Program-made: the position numbers and the translations under genes
In this document: positions 26,263 to 35,380 of the stretch, piece after piece
How positions within the stretch are numbered: the first letter of the stretch is position 1
How the letters are laid out: the number at the start of each line of letters is the position of its first letter
DNA from: Nodosilinea sp. LEGE 06152
Lineage (GTDB): Bacteria; Cyanobacteriota; Cyanobacteriia; Phormidesmidales; Phormidesmidaceae
Assembly: GCF_015207525.1 (NCBI RefSeq)
Contig: NZ_JADEWR010000003.1
Coordinates: 310,255-374,254 of the forward strand
Direction: 5' to 3'
Length of the DNA: 64,000 bases
The notes under the pieces: model-generated
The model's database searches: none
The model's input: the letters and a program-made list of their open reading frames with translations, nothing else
Told to the model about the DNA's origin: nothing

Positions 26263-26964
26263 TTATTCCACATGAATAATGTCTCTCATGTTGAACCAGT
26301 TATATCGATGGATGCCATAGGGTAAACCGATCAGCAGAATCAGAAACAGAAGAGAGAAAATAATTCCTAAAGGTAAACCAACTGTAAAAGTTGAGCCTAG
26401 AAAAGTTAGAAGAAAGGTTGATGGAATCATGCCAAGTAAGGTTGCAGTGGCATAAATTGGCAGCGAAATCCCTGTGACACCAGCTCCATAGCTAATTAGA
26501 TCAAATGACAAGACAGGAAGCAGACGTGTGATGAAGATTATCCAGCCAAGATAAACTTCTCCTCGATTTTTAGAAAAGTAGATAAGTTTGCCCGTCAACG
26601 CGCGAACAGCTGATCGCCCTAAGGTGTATCCAATAAAGTACGCCAGCAAGCCACCTAAAAAGCCACCAATAACACTATAAATTCCTGCCCAAATTGGCCC
26701 CCAAACCATACCAGCCGCAACCGCTAAGGGAGCGCTTGGAATGGGACTAAGGACAACAGATAAAATGAGGATGCCAATGTAAACGAATACTCCCAACCAT
26801 CCCCAGCTTTGAATAGCTTGCTCCAGACCTTGTGCGGAGAATAAGTCAAAGTCTGGTTGAACCCAAAGCCAGCCGCAAACCAGTATACACAGCACCAGAA
26901 TGCTGAAGGCGATCGCATTCTGACGGTTGAGAAATTGCTGCTTCCTTAGTGGCTTACGCTTCAT
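26263..26964 (-). CDS. TVP38/TMEM64 (VTT/DedA-like) membrane protein
   Basis: A 233-aa polytopic protein with about six membrane segments. The VTT-domain signature is present (SPIPSAPLAVAAGMVWGP, GGFLGGLLAYFIGYTLGRSAVR, ITRLLPVLSFDLISYGAGVTGI). The family are lipid scramblase-like or transporter-like proteins. Cyanobacterial and mercury-operon members are often found beside metal-resistance genes, with undefined substrate. Orientation is with the csp and copB genes downstream but with its own 460-bp upstream gap to them. Confidence 0.85.
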   Translation of the reverse strand: MKRKPLRKQQFLNRQNAIAFSILVLCILVCGWLWVQPDFDLFSAQGLEQAIQSWGWLGVFVYIGILILSVVLSPIPSAPLAVAAGMVWGPIWAGIYSVIGGFLGGLLAYFIGYTLGRSAVRALTGKLIYFSKNRGEVYLGWIIFITRLLPVLSFDLISYGAGVTGISLPIYATATLLGMIPSTFLLTFLGSTFTVGLPLGIIFSLLFLILLIGLPYGIHRYNWFNMRDIIHVE

Positions 26965-27114
26965 AAAAGACTAACCATGACATCGCCCATTCTGACATTT
27001 TGGTCTACGGGCAATGTGAGTATCATAGAACGCCTTCATAGCGGTTGGCTCGTAGTTGTTTAGTTTTTTAGACACCCCCAAACAGTTAGAGCGATCAAAT
27101 TGTTTGACTCACGG

Positions 27115-28140
27115 TTACGAATTCAGTTCATCCCATGTTTTGCCACCGTCTTGTGATTGAAAGACGGCATTGTTCTCATTAACAGCATAGAGAACTTGGG
27201 AATTAGTGGGAGCAACAGCCATGTATAAAACTATGCCCTCTAATTCGTCGCTCCAAGGTTCCCAAGATTGTCCGCCATCCACGCTACGGTATAATCCAGT
27301 ATCCGTAGAAGAAATACGGTATCCCAACATCGTTGTTTGATCGCCCTCTGCTCGCAGTGCTAATCCGGCGATTGGAGAAGTGGCTGTACTGGGAATCAGT
27401 GACCACGCTTTGCCTGCATTCTGACTTTCATATAGCCCTGCTTGTGTTGTTGCTAAAACTCGTTCTGGATTAAGAGGATCAACATTGAGGCTAAAGGGCA
27501 TTGCTTCTAAACCGCTGCCAGACGGTTGTGTCCAGGTTTGACCCGCATCGTTTGATACAAAAAAGCCTTGCTTTCCAGATGTAGCTAAGCCGTAAATGGT
27601 ATCAGGGTTGCTAGGTGCGATCGCCATGGCATGAAAATCTACCCCTGGCATGGAAACTTCTTGCCAATCTAACCCTTGATTTTGGCTCACTTGAAAACCC
27701 AAGTTACCACCCTCTGGCGGATGACCACTGGCATAAAAGCGATTTGCATCAGTGGGGTGTGCAATGAAACCCATGTAATCGTATTGCTCTTTTATCCAAA
27801 ACCACTGACCCGTCTCAGATCGCTTCAAAAGCCCACTGTGACTGGCAATATAAATGATTTGAGGATTGTCAGGACTGACGGTTAATCCGTGAATGTGATT
27901 ATTTGCCTGCCAGTTTTCGGCTGGTTTTAGAGATGCTTCTAACGTAGTGGGTGCTGGTGCGCTATCTGTCTTGTTCGCTGGCGATTGAGGTGCAGCACTA
28001 GACAAATTGCCTTCAGTAGGCTGGCTGGTACGGCTAAATAACCGGGCTGTGCCTCCTAGGATTAGAAGAAATATAGTTGCAAGAAAAGCATAAGCTAACC
28101 ATTTTTTAGCTTTTCCCTCGCTTAATTTTGGCTGACTCAT
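27115..28140 (-). CDS. exported BNR/Asp-box repeat protein (F510_1955-like)
   Basis: A 341-aa protein. One N-terminal membrane anchor (about 13-31, WLAYAFLATIFLLILGG) is followed by a Ser/Pro-rich linker and a beta-propeller. The propeller has repeated Asp-boxes (SNDAGQTWTQ, SQNAGKAWSL, SVDGGQSWEP, SQDGGKTWDE) alternating with PxNPxxIY strands. Such proteins resemble sialidase/photosystem assembly (YCF48-type) propellers but have no clear catalytic set. Members of this family are often found in copper-resistance loci. Function unknown; periplasmic side likely. Confidence 0.8.
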   Translation of the reverse strand: MSQPKLSEGKAKKWLAYAFLATIFLLILGGTARLFSRTSQPTEGNLSSAAPQSPANKTDSAPAPTTLEASLKPAENWQANNHIHGLTVSPDNPQIIYIASHSGLLKRSETGQWFWIKEQYDYMGFIAHPTDANRFYASGHPPEGGNLGFQVSQNQGLDWQEVSMPGVDFHAMAIAPSNPDTIYGLATSGKQGFFVSNDAGQTWTQPSGSGLEAMPFSLNVDPLNPERVLATTQAGLYESQNAGKAWSLIPSTATSPIAGLALRAEGDQTTMLGYRISSTDTGLYRSVDGGQSWEPWSDELEGIVLYMAVAPTNSQVLYAVNENNAVFQSQDGGKTWDELNS

Positions 28141-28164
28141 AGTGTCCTTATCGTAGTTTTTTGA

Positions 28165-28272
28165 TTACTGCTCCATGCCCATCATGCTGCTGAAAGGGGT
28201 CACTATACAGCTGATGAAAGCTTGGGGTTGTAAATGACTGACATTCCAAATAGTTAATAGAGCGATCGCCAT
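28165..28272 (-). CDS. possible 35-aa membrane peptide
   Basis: An ATG at 28272 opens 35 codons (MAIALLTIWNVSHLQPQAFI, ending MMGMEQ) before TAA at 28165, just upstream of the BNR gene. It is hydrophobic with a Met-rich end like other peptides here. No good ribosome site precedes it, so it may be the remnant of a longer protein. The remainder of the gap 28141-28456 shows nothing else. Confidence 0.3.
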   Translation of the reverse strand: MAIALLTIWNVSHLQPQAFISCIVTPFSSMMGMEQ

Positions 28273-28456
28273 TCCTATACCAACGGGATTATCTCTAAGT
28301 CTTTGTTTTCATATCTCCGTTTGAACTTGATTCAACCGAATCTATTGCGCCGCTTGTTCTATGTATTCGGGTGGAAAGTTAGCAGCAGCTCCGGCTTTAA
28401 TTAATTCTTCTAGCAATTAATGATGTGTTAATGGTTCTCACCTCATCCGGCACAGT

Positions 28457-28861
28457 TTACTCTTTGGAATGATAATCTGCCTTAAGTGAAGAACTACCGG
28501 ATGATCGCTGTTCAGATTGTTCTAAGGTATTAATCTGGTGGGCGATCGCTTCATGCTGCGTCTGCAATTGCTGAAGATGTTCTCGCAATTGAGCCAGTTG
28601 CGCATCCCGGTCAAGATGTATGCTGGTGGGTAAACTGCTCACTGATTGGTGTGATGTAGCAGACATTGAGTCCTTGTCCATTCGATTCATCATCGCCATC
28701 ATCAAAAACATTGAAAGTGGACAGGCTGCTAGCAACAGCAATGGTAATGCACTCAGCGTTAATTGCGGTACCAATATCGCAATGGCAATGCCAATGGCTA
28801 CCAGCCCCACCAATACTCTCCAGTCGAAACACATGCCAAAGACATTGAATTTTGTTTTCAT
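28457..28861 (-). CDS. DUF2933-type small membrane protein
   Basis: A 134-aa protein. Two membrane helices at about 13-50 (WRVLVGLVAIGIAIAILVP, ALPLLLLAACPLSMFLMMAMM) are followed by a Met/Asp patch and a C-terminal coiled coil (LAQLREHLQQLQTQHEAIAHQI). The CPLSMFLMMAMM segment is typical of DUF2933 proteins found in copper and silver resistance regions. Metal contact by Cys/Met is plausible. Biochemical role unknown. Confidence 0.7.
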   Translation of the reverse strand: MKTKFNVFGMCFDWRVLVGLVAIGIAIAILVPQLTLSALPLLLLAACPLSMFLMMAMMNRMDKDSMSATSHQSVSSLPTSIHLDRDAQLAQLREHLQQLQTQHEAIAHQINTLEQSEQRSSGSSSLKADYHSKE

Positions 28862-28895
28862 CGTGTTGCTCTTGCTTGAGATAGGAACGATTTTA

Positions 28896-28986
28896 AGCGT
28901 TGCTGATTCCTGAGATGAATATCTTTTCGAAAGTTTAGTGCCGATGGGGTTTCATCAATCTGTTTATCCCTCATTTCAGCAACGCC
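28896..28986. mobile_element. MITE B, 91 bp, with 8-bp target duplication
   Basis: Inverted termini AGCGTTGCTGA and TCAGCAACGCC. Both flanks read CGATTTTA (28888-28895 and 28987-28994), a perfect 8-bp duplication. The element sits between the DUF2933 gene and the stop codon of the Met-rich peptide gene, one base from that stop. The 8-bp duplication fits an IS6-type transposase acting in trans. Confidence 0.88.
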
Positions 28987-28994
28987 CGATTTTA

Positions 28995-29309
28995 TTATCT
29001 TGGCATGGGGTTTATTATGTCCTGCCCAGAATGGCTTTTTGGCTGCTCCATCATCTCAGGCATATTTTCATTACCCATCATGTTGTGCCTCATGCTCATC
29101 ATAGAGTTGCACTGAGCCATCATTTGCCGCATTTGTTCTTCTGTTGGGGCTGTTTGTGCTTGATCTTCATAAGAAGGCGCTGTAGGCTGCCTTTGGGCAA
29201 GGGTAGAGGTTTTTTGGTTGTATTCATGAGCGATCGCTGGAAGTATGGCAACTCCCAACAGGGCTAATCCAGCAACAATTCCACTAGTGATGATGCGAGT
29301 CGGTTTCAT
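28995..29309 (-). CDS. exported Met-rich small protein
   Basis: A 104-aa protein with a signal peptide (MKPTRIITSGIVAGLALLGV...AHE). The mature part is rich in Met and Gln (EEQMRQMMAQCNSMMSMRH, MMGNENMPEMMEQ) with one Cys. Such Met-rich segments bind Cu(I) in the periplasm. The gene lies in a copper cluster and is read toward the DUF2933 gene. No named family is recognised. A MITE is inserted right after its stop codon, so any original 3' neighbour link was altered. Confidence 0.7.
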   Translation of the reverse strand: MKPTRIITSGIVAGLALLGVAILPAIAHEYNQKTSTLAQRQPTAPSYEDQAQTAPTEEQMRQMMAQCNSMMSMRHNMMGNENMPEMMEQPKSHSGQDIINPMPR

Positions 29310-29450
29310 AGTATTTATCTAATTTTCAATCAACAAAAATTCGTCACTATCTTGATGACTATTGCCATGATAGAGTCTCTAGTCAGCTATAGAGTCAAGT
29401 CCATCGAAAAAAATTTCATATACAATCTCCCCAGGACATAAAAATCAATG

Positions 29451-29751
29451 TCTTACTGATTAAATAGAGTGATTTCATCCTGATTTCATAAGCTAATGGT
29501 AATGAATTTGGACAATTACTCATCTGTTAGTTCACGCCCGTTTTCCACGACTTGGTGGCTCTGGCAGTGAGTACAGTCTATAGCTTTGGGGTAATCGCAC
29601 TACAGCTATTTTACCTATCATCGCTTACCAGACCAGTGCCCATCTTTTCGTATTGTCTGTATTTCACTGGCGTTTCATAGTTCAGTCGTAGCATGGCTAT
29701 GAGAAACGCTAAGTATTGTTTCGCTGCCTTGATTCTCCAGTTCACTAAAAT
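29451..29751 (+). repeat. long direct repeat, copy 2, carrying the promoter region of the second oxidase
   Basis: Matches 25891-26070 at both ends (TCTTACTGATT...CAATTACT and TATTGTCTGTATT...TTCACTAAAAT). It is split by about 120 extra bases at roughly 29521-29640, bounded by short CATCT direct repeats. The 11-nt-period box lies at 29472-29489 (ATTTCATCCTGATTTCAT). It is probably the native regulatory region of the oxidase at 29933, now lengthened by this insertion and by MITE C. Confidence 0.75.
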
Positions 29752-29766
29752 CTCTATCGCCATAGT

Positions 29767-29857
29767 GGCGTTGCTGAATAGCAGTATGATTCTGCAAAAA
29801 ATTGGGCGGGGTTCCAATACCTACAGAGATCGGTTCATACCTGGAATCAGCAACGCC
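29767..29857. mobile_element. MITE C, 91 bp, with 8-bp target duplication
   Basis: Termini GGCGTTGCTGAAT and ATCAGCAACGCC are inverted. GCCATAGT flanks both sides (29759-29766 and 29858-29865), an exact 8-bp duplication. It lies between the CopR-type box at 29472 and the oxidase start at 29933, so it alters the leader of that gene. Confidence 0.9.
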
Positions 29858-29932
29858 GCCATAGTAGTGAGGCATGAGCTCTCGTTTAAGGCAGCTGCCT
29901 GAGTGAGTCATTGAAATCTAAGTACCTAACCT

Positions 29933-31417
29933 ATGCGCTCTATCAAACGACGAGAATTTCTAGGCTTGAGTGCGGGAGCTACGACAGCTATCCTGCTCTC
30001 TCAATGTTCTAAAGCACAAACCCAAGGCTCTACCGCTAGCCCTACTCTGCTGCAAGGGCGAGTTATTAACAGTCAAGGAGGATTATTGAGCCTTGATTTG
30101 GAAGCGAATGTTCAGGCAGTATCCCTGGGTGATCGCCGTGCTAACCTGCTGGCCTTCAATGGTCAACTGCCTGGCCCCCGGCTAGAGGCTAAACCGGGCG
30201 ATACAGTGCAGATTCGCTTTACTAACCGACTCAATCAACCCACCAACCTGCACTACCACGGGCTGCACATTACCCCCCAGGGCAACGCCGACAATGTCTT
30301 TCTCAGCGTGCCCCCAGGGGAGCGTCTGACCTATGAGTTTACGCTGCCTGCCGATCATCCGGCGGGGACGTTTTGGTATCACCCCCACCACCACGGACAT
30401 GTGGCCGAGCAGGTGTTTGGGGGGCTGGCGGGGCTGTTTACTGTCCGGGGCGAGTTAGACGAAGTACCTGAAATTAAGGCCGCTCAAGAAGCATTTGTCG
30501 TGCTGCAAGACTTTGACATCACCAGCGCCGGGGCGATCGCCGCGCCCGACATGATGGCCCGCATGGTGGGCCGCGAAGGCCCGTTGATCATCGTCAATGG
30601 GCAGCTCAACCCTGAGCTACCCCTGGCTCAGGGCGGGCTGCTGCGGCTGCGGCTGTTAAATGCGTCTCCGTCTCGGTTCTATCGATTGCAGCTAGAGGGC
30701 CATAGTCTGCATCTGGTGGCAACGGATGGGGGTGCGATCGCCACCCCCGTCGAACTCTCTGAACTGCTGCTAGCCCCTGGTGAACGAGCTGAAGTACTGG
30801 TGCAGGGCAACCGCGAACCGAACCAGTATCGCCTGCTCAATCTCCCCTACGATCGCGGCGGCATGATGATGGGGGGCGGTGGCATGGGCGGCATGGGCAT
30901 GGGCGGTATGATGGGCCAGGGCAGTTCTGTCGCAGCCACCCAAACCCTGGCCACTGTGACCTATCGCGGCTCTGTTGCCGTCCTACCGCTGCCCCAGCAG
31001 TTGGGCACAGTCGAGTTGTTGCCTAACCCTACCCTCAGCCGTCGCATTGAATTCAATATGGCCATGGGGCCGGGGATGTCTATGGCATTCCTCTTCAACG
31101 GCAAAACCTTTGACGCCCAACGCATCGACATCGCCTCCAAACTCAACACCGTCGAAGAGTGGGAACTGGTCAATGTCGATCCTGACCGGATGGATCATCC
31201 CTTTCACTTACATGTCAACCCGTTTCAAGTGATCAGCCGCAACGGACAGCCTGAACCCTACCAGGCTTGGAAAGACACGGTACTGGTAAAAGGCAACGAA
31301 ACCGTGCGCATCCGCATTCCGTTCCGCACATTCACAGGTAAAACGGTTTACCACTGTCACATCCTGGATCACGAAGATCTCGGCATGATGGGCACTGTGA
31401 ATATTCAGCCTGCCTGA
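29933..31417 (+). CDS. second Tat-type multicopper oxidase with Met-rich loop
   Basis: A 494-aa paralogue of the oxidase at 9113. The Tat motif is KRREFLGLS and a lipobox-like LLSQCSK follows, so it may be a lipoprotein. Copper motifs are HYHGLHI, WYHPHHHGHVAEQ, HPFHLHVNPF and HCHILDHEDLGMM. The Met/Gly loop is even richer (GGMMMGGGGMGGMGMGGMMG, about residues 308-327). Predicted cuprous oxidase in the periplasm. Unlike its paralogue it has an OmpR-type box and no MerR-type promoter, so the two copies answer different regulators. Confidence 0.95.
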   Translation: MRSIKRREFLGLSAGATTAILLSQCSKAQTQGSTASPTLLQGRVINSQGGLLSLDLEANVQAVSLGDRRANLLAFNGQLPGPRLEAKPGDTVQIRFTNRLNQPTNLHYHGLHITPQGNADNVFLSVPPGERLTYEFTLPADHPAGTFWYHPHHHGHVAEQVFGGLAGLFTVRGELDEVPEIKAAQEAFVVLQDFDITSAGAIAAPDMMARMVGREGPLIIVNGQLNPELPLAQGGLLRLRLLNASPSRFYRLQLEGHSLHLVATDGGAIATPVELSELLLAPGERAEVLVQGNREPNQYRLLNLPYDRGGMMMGGGGMGGMGMGGMMGQGSSVAATQTLATVTYRGSVAVLPLPQQLGTVELLPNPTLSRRIEFNMAMGPGMSMAFLFNGKTFDAQRIDIASKLNTVEEWELVNVDPDRMDHPFHLHVNPFQVISRNGQPEPYQAWKDTVLVKGNETVRIRIPFRTFTGKTVYHCHILDHEDLGMMGTVNIQPA

Positions 31418-31433
31418 GGGCAATCAGAAAAGC

Positions 31434-31465
31434 AATCAGCCTAGCCATATTTGGCCAGGCTGATT
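31434..31465. terminator. hairpin terminator after the second oxidase
   Basis: AATCAGCCTAGCCA pairs with TGGCCAGGCTGATT with one mismatch over a 4-nt loop, 17 bp after the stop. Confidence 0.75.
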
Positions 31466-31574
31466 CCGTAATCTAAAACTCTTACTCGCTCACTCCCAGA
31501 TCCAATCTAGGTAATTGGCAAGTCGTCCCGATTACAATCTGCTTGACCTCGGGGTGATTGAATATAAGTTGGTG

Positions 31575-32075
31575 TTACTTGGCAAAGGTAAAGCGTCCAT
31601 TCACCTTTTCACCGCCGATGTCAGACAAAATAGCTACGTTATAGTCTCCTGCGGCTGTGACGGGCACCATGGCCGTGTAGTGTGCGGCATCGGCGTCATA
31701 GCTCAACTCGATAGACTCTTGAGTGCCGTCGGGAGCCTGAATTTGGGCCATGACCTTAGCATCGGCGATCGCCTCGTGAGTATCGCCCTTTTGTAGGAAA
31801 AAGTCTAGGTGAACGCCATCTGATTCGTTGGAAGTAATCAGTTCCAGGTGGTAGGGGCCAGACTCAACCACCTGGCCCCCCTGGGAGGCCTCCATGTCCC
31901 CCGCCCCGCCAGCGGCGGGCTCTGATGCCGTTTGAGCCTCAGCAGCGGGTGCCTCGGCCACAGCCTCTGTGTCAGCGGGAGCGCTACTTTGCTCGCCACT
32001 GCTGCCACACGCCCCCAGGGTTAGAGCCAGGCCAAGGGCCACTATTGAAAAGGTCAGGGTCTTCTTAACGGTCAT
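31575..32075 (-). CDS. YtkA/FixH-like lipoprotein of the Cus-type operon
   Basis: A 166-aa lipoprotein (signal with LTLGACGSS lipobox). It has an Ala/Glu-rich linker (about 30-70) and a beta-sandwich domain (SGPYHLELITSNESDGVHLD, KVMAQIQAPDGTQESIEL, GDYNVAILSDIGGEKVNGRF) of the YtkA/FixH-like type. Third gene of the efflux operon, 71 bp after the pump. Similar proteins often follow cyanobacterial CusA/CzcA genes and may bind metal or help the adaptor. This role is inferred from position. Confidence 0.7.
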   Translation of the reverse strand: MTVKKTLTFSIVALGLALTLGACGSSGEQSSAPADTEAVAEAPAAEAQTASEPAAGGAGDMEASQGGQVVESGPYHLELITSNESDGVHLDFFLQKGDTHEAIADAKVMAQIQAPDGTQESIELSYDADAAHYTAMVPVTAAGDYNVAILSDIGGEKVNGRFTFAK

Positions 32076-32146
32076 AGCGTTGTTCCTAAAAGAGAAAACA
32101 GGATGTTGCCTAGGGGCAGCGCCGAGGCTGCGATATGAGACTTGGC

Positions 32147-35100
32147 TTACTGCACCAGGGCCGGATCTTGGGGCTCGGGTTCAAGCTCTGAAAGCGATAG
32201 GGGAGCCGCTACCTTGGGAACCAAATGCCGCCCAAACAAAGAGTAGAGCGCTGGCAGCACCAGCAGTGTCAGCGCCGTCGAGGTAAACAGGCCACCCAAA
32301 ACGACCACAGCCAGAGGCTGCAAAATTTCTTTGCCTGCGCCGCTGCCCAGCACTAGGGGCACCATGCCCAGGGCCGAGGTGAGCGCCGTCATTAAAATGG
32401 CCACCAGCCGCTCTGAGGAGCCTTCGACAATCACCTCGCGCAGGGGCATGCCTTGGGCCAGCTTGGTGTTGTAGTTGTCAACCAGCAGTAGGCCATTGCG
32501 GGTAGCCACCCCAAACAGGGTGATAAAGCCGACCAGCGACGCCACCGACACCACACCGCCCCCCAGGGCAATGGAGGCAATGCCCCCCACCAGGGCCAGG
32601 GGCAGGTTGACCATAATCATCACCATCCCCAGCACTGATTTAACCGCGAAGTACATCAGCACGGAGATCACAACGATCGCCAGCCCGCCAAACACCAGCA
32701 GGTTGCGGCTGGCCCGCTGCTCTGACTCAAACTGCCCGCCGTACTGAATGTAGTAACCCGAGGGCAGCGACACCGCTTCCCTCACCCGGTCTTGAATGGC
32801 ATCAACCACCGAGCCCAGATCGCGCCCGGCCACGTTAGCTGACACCACAATCAGGCGCGAGACATTTTCGCGGTTGATTGTGTTTGGCCCGGTGCCGTAG
32901 TCAATGCGGGCCACCTGAGCCAGGGGAATTTTTTGGCCGACGGGAGTATCAATCAGCAGGTTGCCGATCGCCTCCAAATTATTGCGAGCGTCATCTTTGA
33001 GCCAAACTAGCAGGTCAAAGAGCTGCTGCTGCTCCAGCACTTGAGACACCACTCGCCCATTGAGCGCTGTTTCGACCACACCCGCGATCTGCCCCACGGT
33101 AAGGCCATAGCGGGCCGCAGCAGGACGGTCGAACTGAATCTGCACCTGCCGAATGGGCACCTGGGGCTCCAGTTGCAGATCGACCAGGCCATCGATATCG
33201 CGAATGGCGGCTTCCACCTCGCTGCCGACGGTGCGGAGCTGGTCGAGATTGGGGCCGAAGATCTTCACGGCGATCGCACTTCTCACTCCCGAAAGCACCT
33301 CATCCATGCGGTGGGTAATAAACCCGCCCACGCTGGGGGCAATGCCGGGAATGCGGGCAAATTCTGCTCGAATGTGCTCAATGGAGGCTTCGCGATCGCG
33401 CAATCCTTCTTCGCTCAGCTCGATATCTACGTGACCCAAGTTAACCCCGCCCGCATCGGCATCGCCCGGTGCTCGCCCCGTCCTCATCTGCACCGTCACG
33501 AAGCGGGGGTCGTCTTTCAGCGCCTCTTGCATCGCCAGCCCCGCTTCGTTGGTGGCCGCCAACGACGACCCTGGATACAGCAGCATCGCATTCACCAGCG
33601 ACGGCTCCTGAAATTCGGGCAAAAACACCCGCCCTAGACTAGAAAACACCACCATCGACGCCACCAAAGCCGCCATAGCAATGGCCAGCACCAGCTTGGC
33701 GCGGGCCATGACAAACCGCAAAGCCGGTTGATACAGCCGTTGAGATGTCCTGGTAACCCAGGTCTCATCGCTGGGCAGCGGGCGTCGAGCTAGCAAGATA
33801 GCGCACAGTGCTGGGGAGAGGGTCATAGCCACCAGGGTAGAGGCCACAATCGACACCAGGTAGGCCACCCCCATAGGGGCAAAAATGCGCCCCTCTACCC
33901 CGGTCAGGCTAAAGATAGGGGCAAACACCACCGCAATAATTACGGTTGAAAAAATAACGCTCACCCGCACCTCGACCGACGTGTCGTAGACCACCTTAAA
34001 CGGGTGTTCTGGGCTGCCCGCCAGCTGATTTTTGCGCAGCCCGCGATAGGCGTTCTCCATATCCACAATCGAGTCATCGACCACGGAGCCAATGGCCACT
34101 GCTAACCCGCCCAGGGTCATGGTGTTGATGCCCTGGCCAAAGGCATTGAGAATGATCATGCCCACCAGAATTGAGAGCGGAATGGCGCTCAGCGTAATCA
34201 CCGCCGTGCGCCAGTTCATCAAAAACAGCAGGATAATAACTGAGACGATGATAATGCCGTCTCGCAGAGAACCCAGCACGTTTTCGACCGAGGCCTCAAT
34301 AAAGTTTTCTTGCCGAAAGGTTTCGGTGACAACAACATCCTCTGGCAGAGCCGCTTTTAGCTCCTCCATCGCGGCTTCCACCGCCCGTGTAACGGTAGGA
34401 GTGTCGTTGAGGGGCTGCTTGTTGACCACCATCACTACCGCCCGTTGGCCCCCTACGCTGCCGTCGCCCCGCTGGAGGGCTGCCCCAATTTGCACATCGG
34501 CCACATCTTGTAGCTTTACTGGGCGACCCTCTCGGGCGGCTACCACCGACTCTTGCAGTTGCTCAATCGAGTCGAGCCGCCCGACACCGCGAATAATCAG
34601 CTCCTGGTCGGGGGTGTTGAGAAAGCCACCGGCGGCATTGACGTTAGCGGCCTCGGTCGCCTCGGCCACCTCTTGCAGCGACACATTAAACGCCACCAGT
34701 CGGTCTGGGTCAACCAACACTTGGTACTGCCGTACGTCGCCGCCGTAGGTAATCACCTGGGAGATGCCGGGCACAGCCAGCAGTCGGTTGGTGACATCGC
34801 GATCTACCAACCGCCGCACCTCCATCAGAGGCGTGGTTTCCGCCGTAAAGGCGTACATCAAGATCGTGCCGATGGGGGACGAAATCGGCGAAATCTGGGG
34901 AATGCCGACCCCCTCGGGCAGCTTTTCCTGCACCTGCTGAAGGCGCTCGGTGACTAATTGTCGGGCCTGGTAGACATCGGTACCCCACCGGAAGATCACC
35001 TTGACGACCGAAATACTCACCGCTGAGGATGACCGCACGATTTCTACCCCTGGGGTGCCATTGACGGCGCTCTCGATGGGTAGGGTGATCAGCGCCTCCA

Positions 35101-35281
35101 CTTCTTCGGGGGCGAGTCCGGGCGCTTCGGTTTGAATTTCCACCTGGGGCGGCGCAAAGTCTGGAAACACGTCCAAAGGCATTTGGGTGAGGTTGTAAAT
35201 GCCTAAAAACGTCACCACGATCGCTCCGATGACCACGAGCCACCGCTGGGCGATCGACCACTTGAGAATGTTATCTAGCAT
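32147..35281 (-). CDS. heavy-metal RND efflux pump (CusA/CzcA family, HME)
   Basis: A 1044-aa inner-membrane pump. It starts MLDNILKWSIAQRWLVVIGA and has FGIYNL/PLDVFPDFAPPQV after TM1, typical of HME pumps. TM4 holds GSVVDDSIVDMENAYRG with the proton-relay acids. The porter loop has metal-pump features (FITHRMDEVLSGVRSAIAVK). It probably exports Cu, Ag or divalent ions with the adaptor encoded just upstream (99 bp) and an outer-membrane channel such as the TolC protein at 38297. Confidence 0.93.
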   Translation of the reverse strand: MLDNILKWSIAQRWLVVIGAIVVTFLGIYNLTQMPLDVFPDFAPPQVEIQTEAPGLAPEEVEALITLPIESAVNGTPGVEIVRSSSAVSISVVKVIFRWGTDVYQARQLVTERLQQVQEKLPEGVGIPQISPISSPIGTILMYAFTAETTPLMEVRRLVDRDVTNRLLAVPGISQVITYGGDVRQYQVLVDPDRLVAFNVSLQEVAEATEAANVNAAGGFLNTPDQELIIRGVGRLDSIEQLQESVVAAREGRPVKLQDVADVQIGAALQRGDGSVGGQRAVVMVVNKQPLNDTPTVTRAVEAAMEELKAALPEDVVVTETFRQENFIEASVENVLGSLRDGIIIVSVIILLFLMNWRTAVITLSAIPLSILVGMIILNAFGQGINTMTLGGLAVAIGSVVDDSIVDMENAYRGLRKNQLAGSPEHPFKVVYDTSVEVRVSVIFSTVIIAVVFAPIFSLTGVEGRIFAPMGVAYLVSIVASTLVAMTLSPALCAILLARRPLPSDETWVTRTSQRLYQPALRFVMARAKLVLAIAMAALVASMVVFSSLGRVFLPEFQEPSLVNAMLLYPGSSLAATNEAGLAMQEALKDDPRFVTVQMRTGRAPGDADAGGVNLGHVDIELSEEGLRDREASIEHIRAEFARIPGIAPSVGGFITHRMDEVLSGVRSAIAVKIFGPNLDQLRTVGSEVEAAIRDIDGLVDLQLEPQVPIRQVQIQFDRPAAARYGLTVGQIAGVVETALNGRVVSQVLEQQQLFDLLVWLKDDARNNLEAIGNLLIDTPVGQKIPLAQVARIDYGTGPNTINRENVSRLIVVSANVAGRDLGSVVDAIQDRVREAVSLPSGYYIQYGGQFESEQRASRNLLVFGGLAIVVISVLMYFAVKSVLGMVMIMVNLPLALVGGIASIALGGGVVSVASLVGFITLFGVATRNGLLLVDNYNTKLAQGMPLREVIVEGSSERLVAILMTALTSALGMVPLVLGSGAGKEILQPLAVVVLGGLFTSTALTLLVLPALYSLFGRHLVPKVAAPLSLSELEPEPQDPALVQ

Positions 35282-35380
35282 GGTTGTTCAAAATCTTGTC
35301 AGAACAGATGGCTCACCATGGCTGTTGTAGGGCAGGCGATGCCCACCATTCGGGAGGATGTTATCCAGACACCACCGCAA

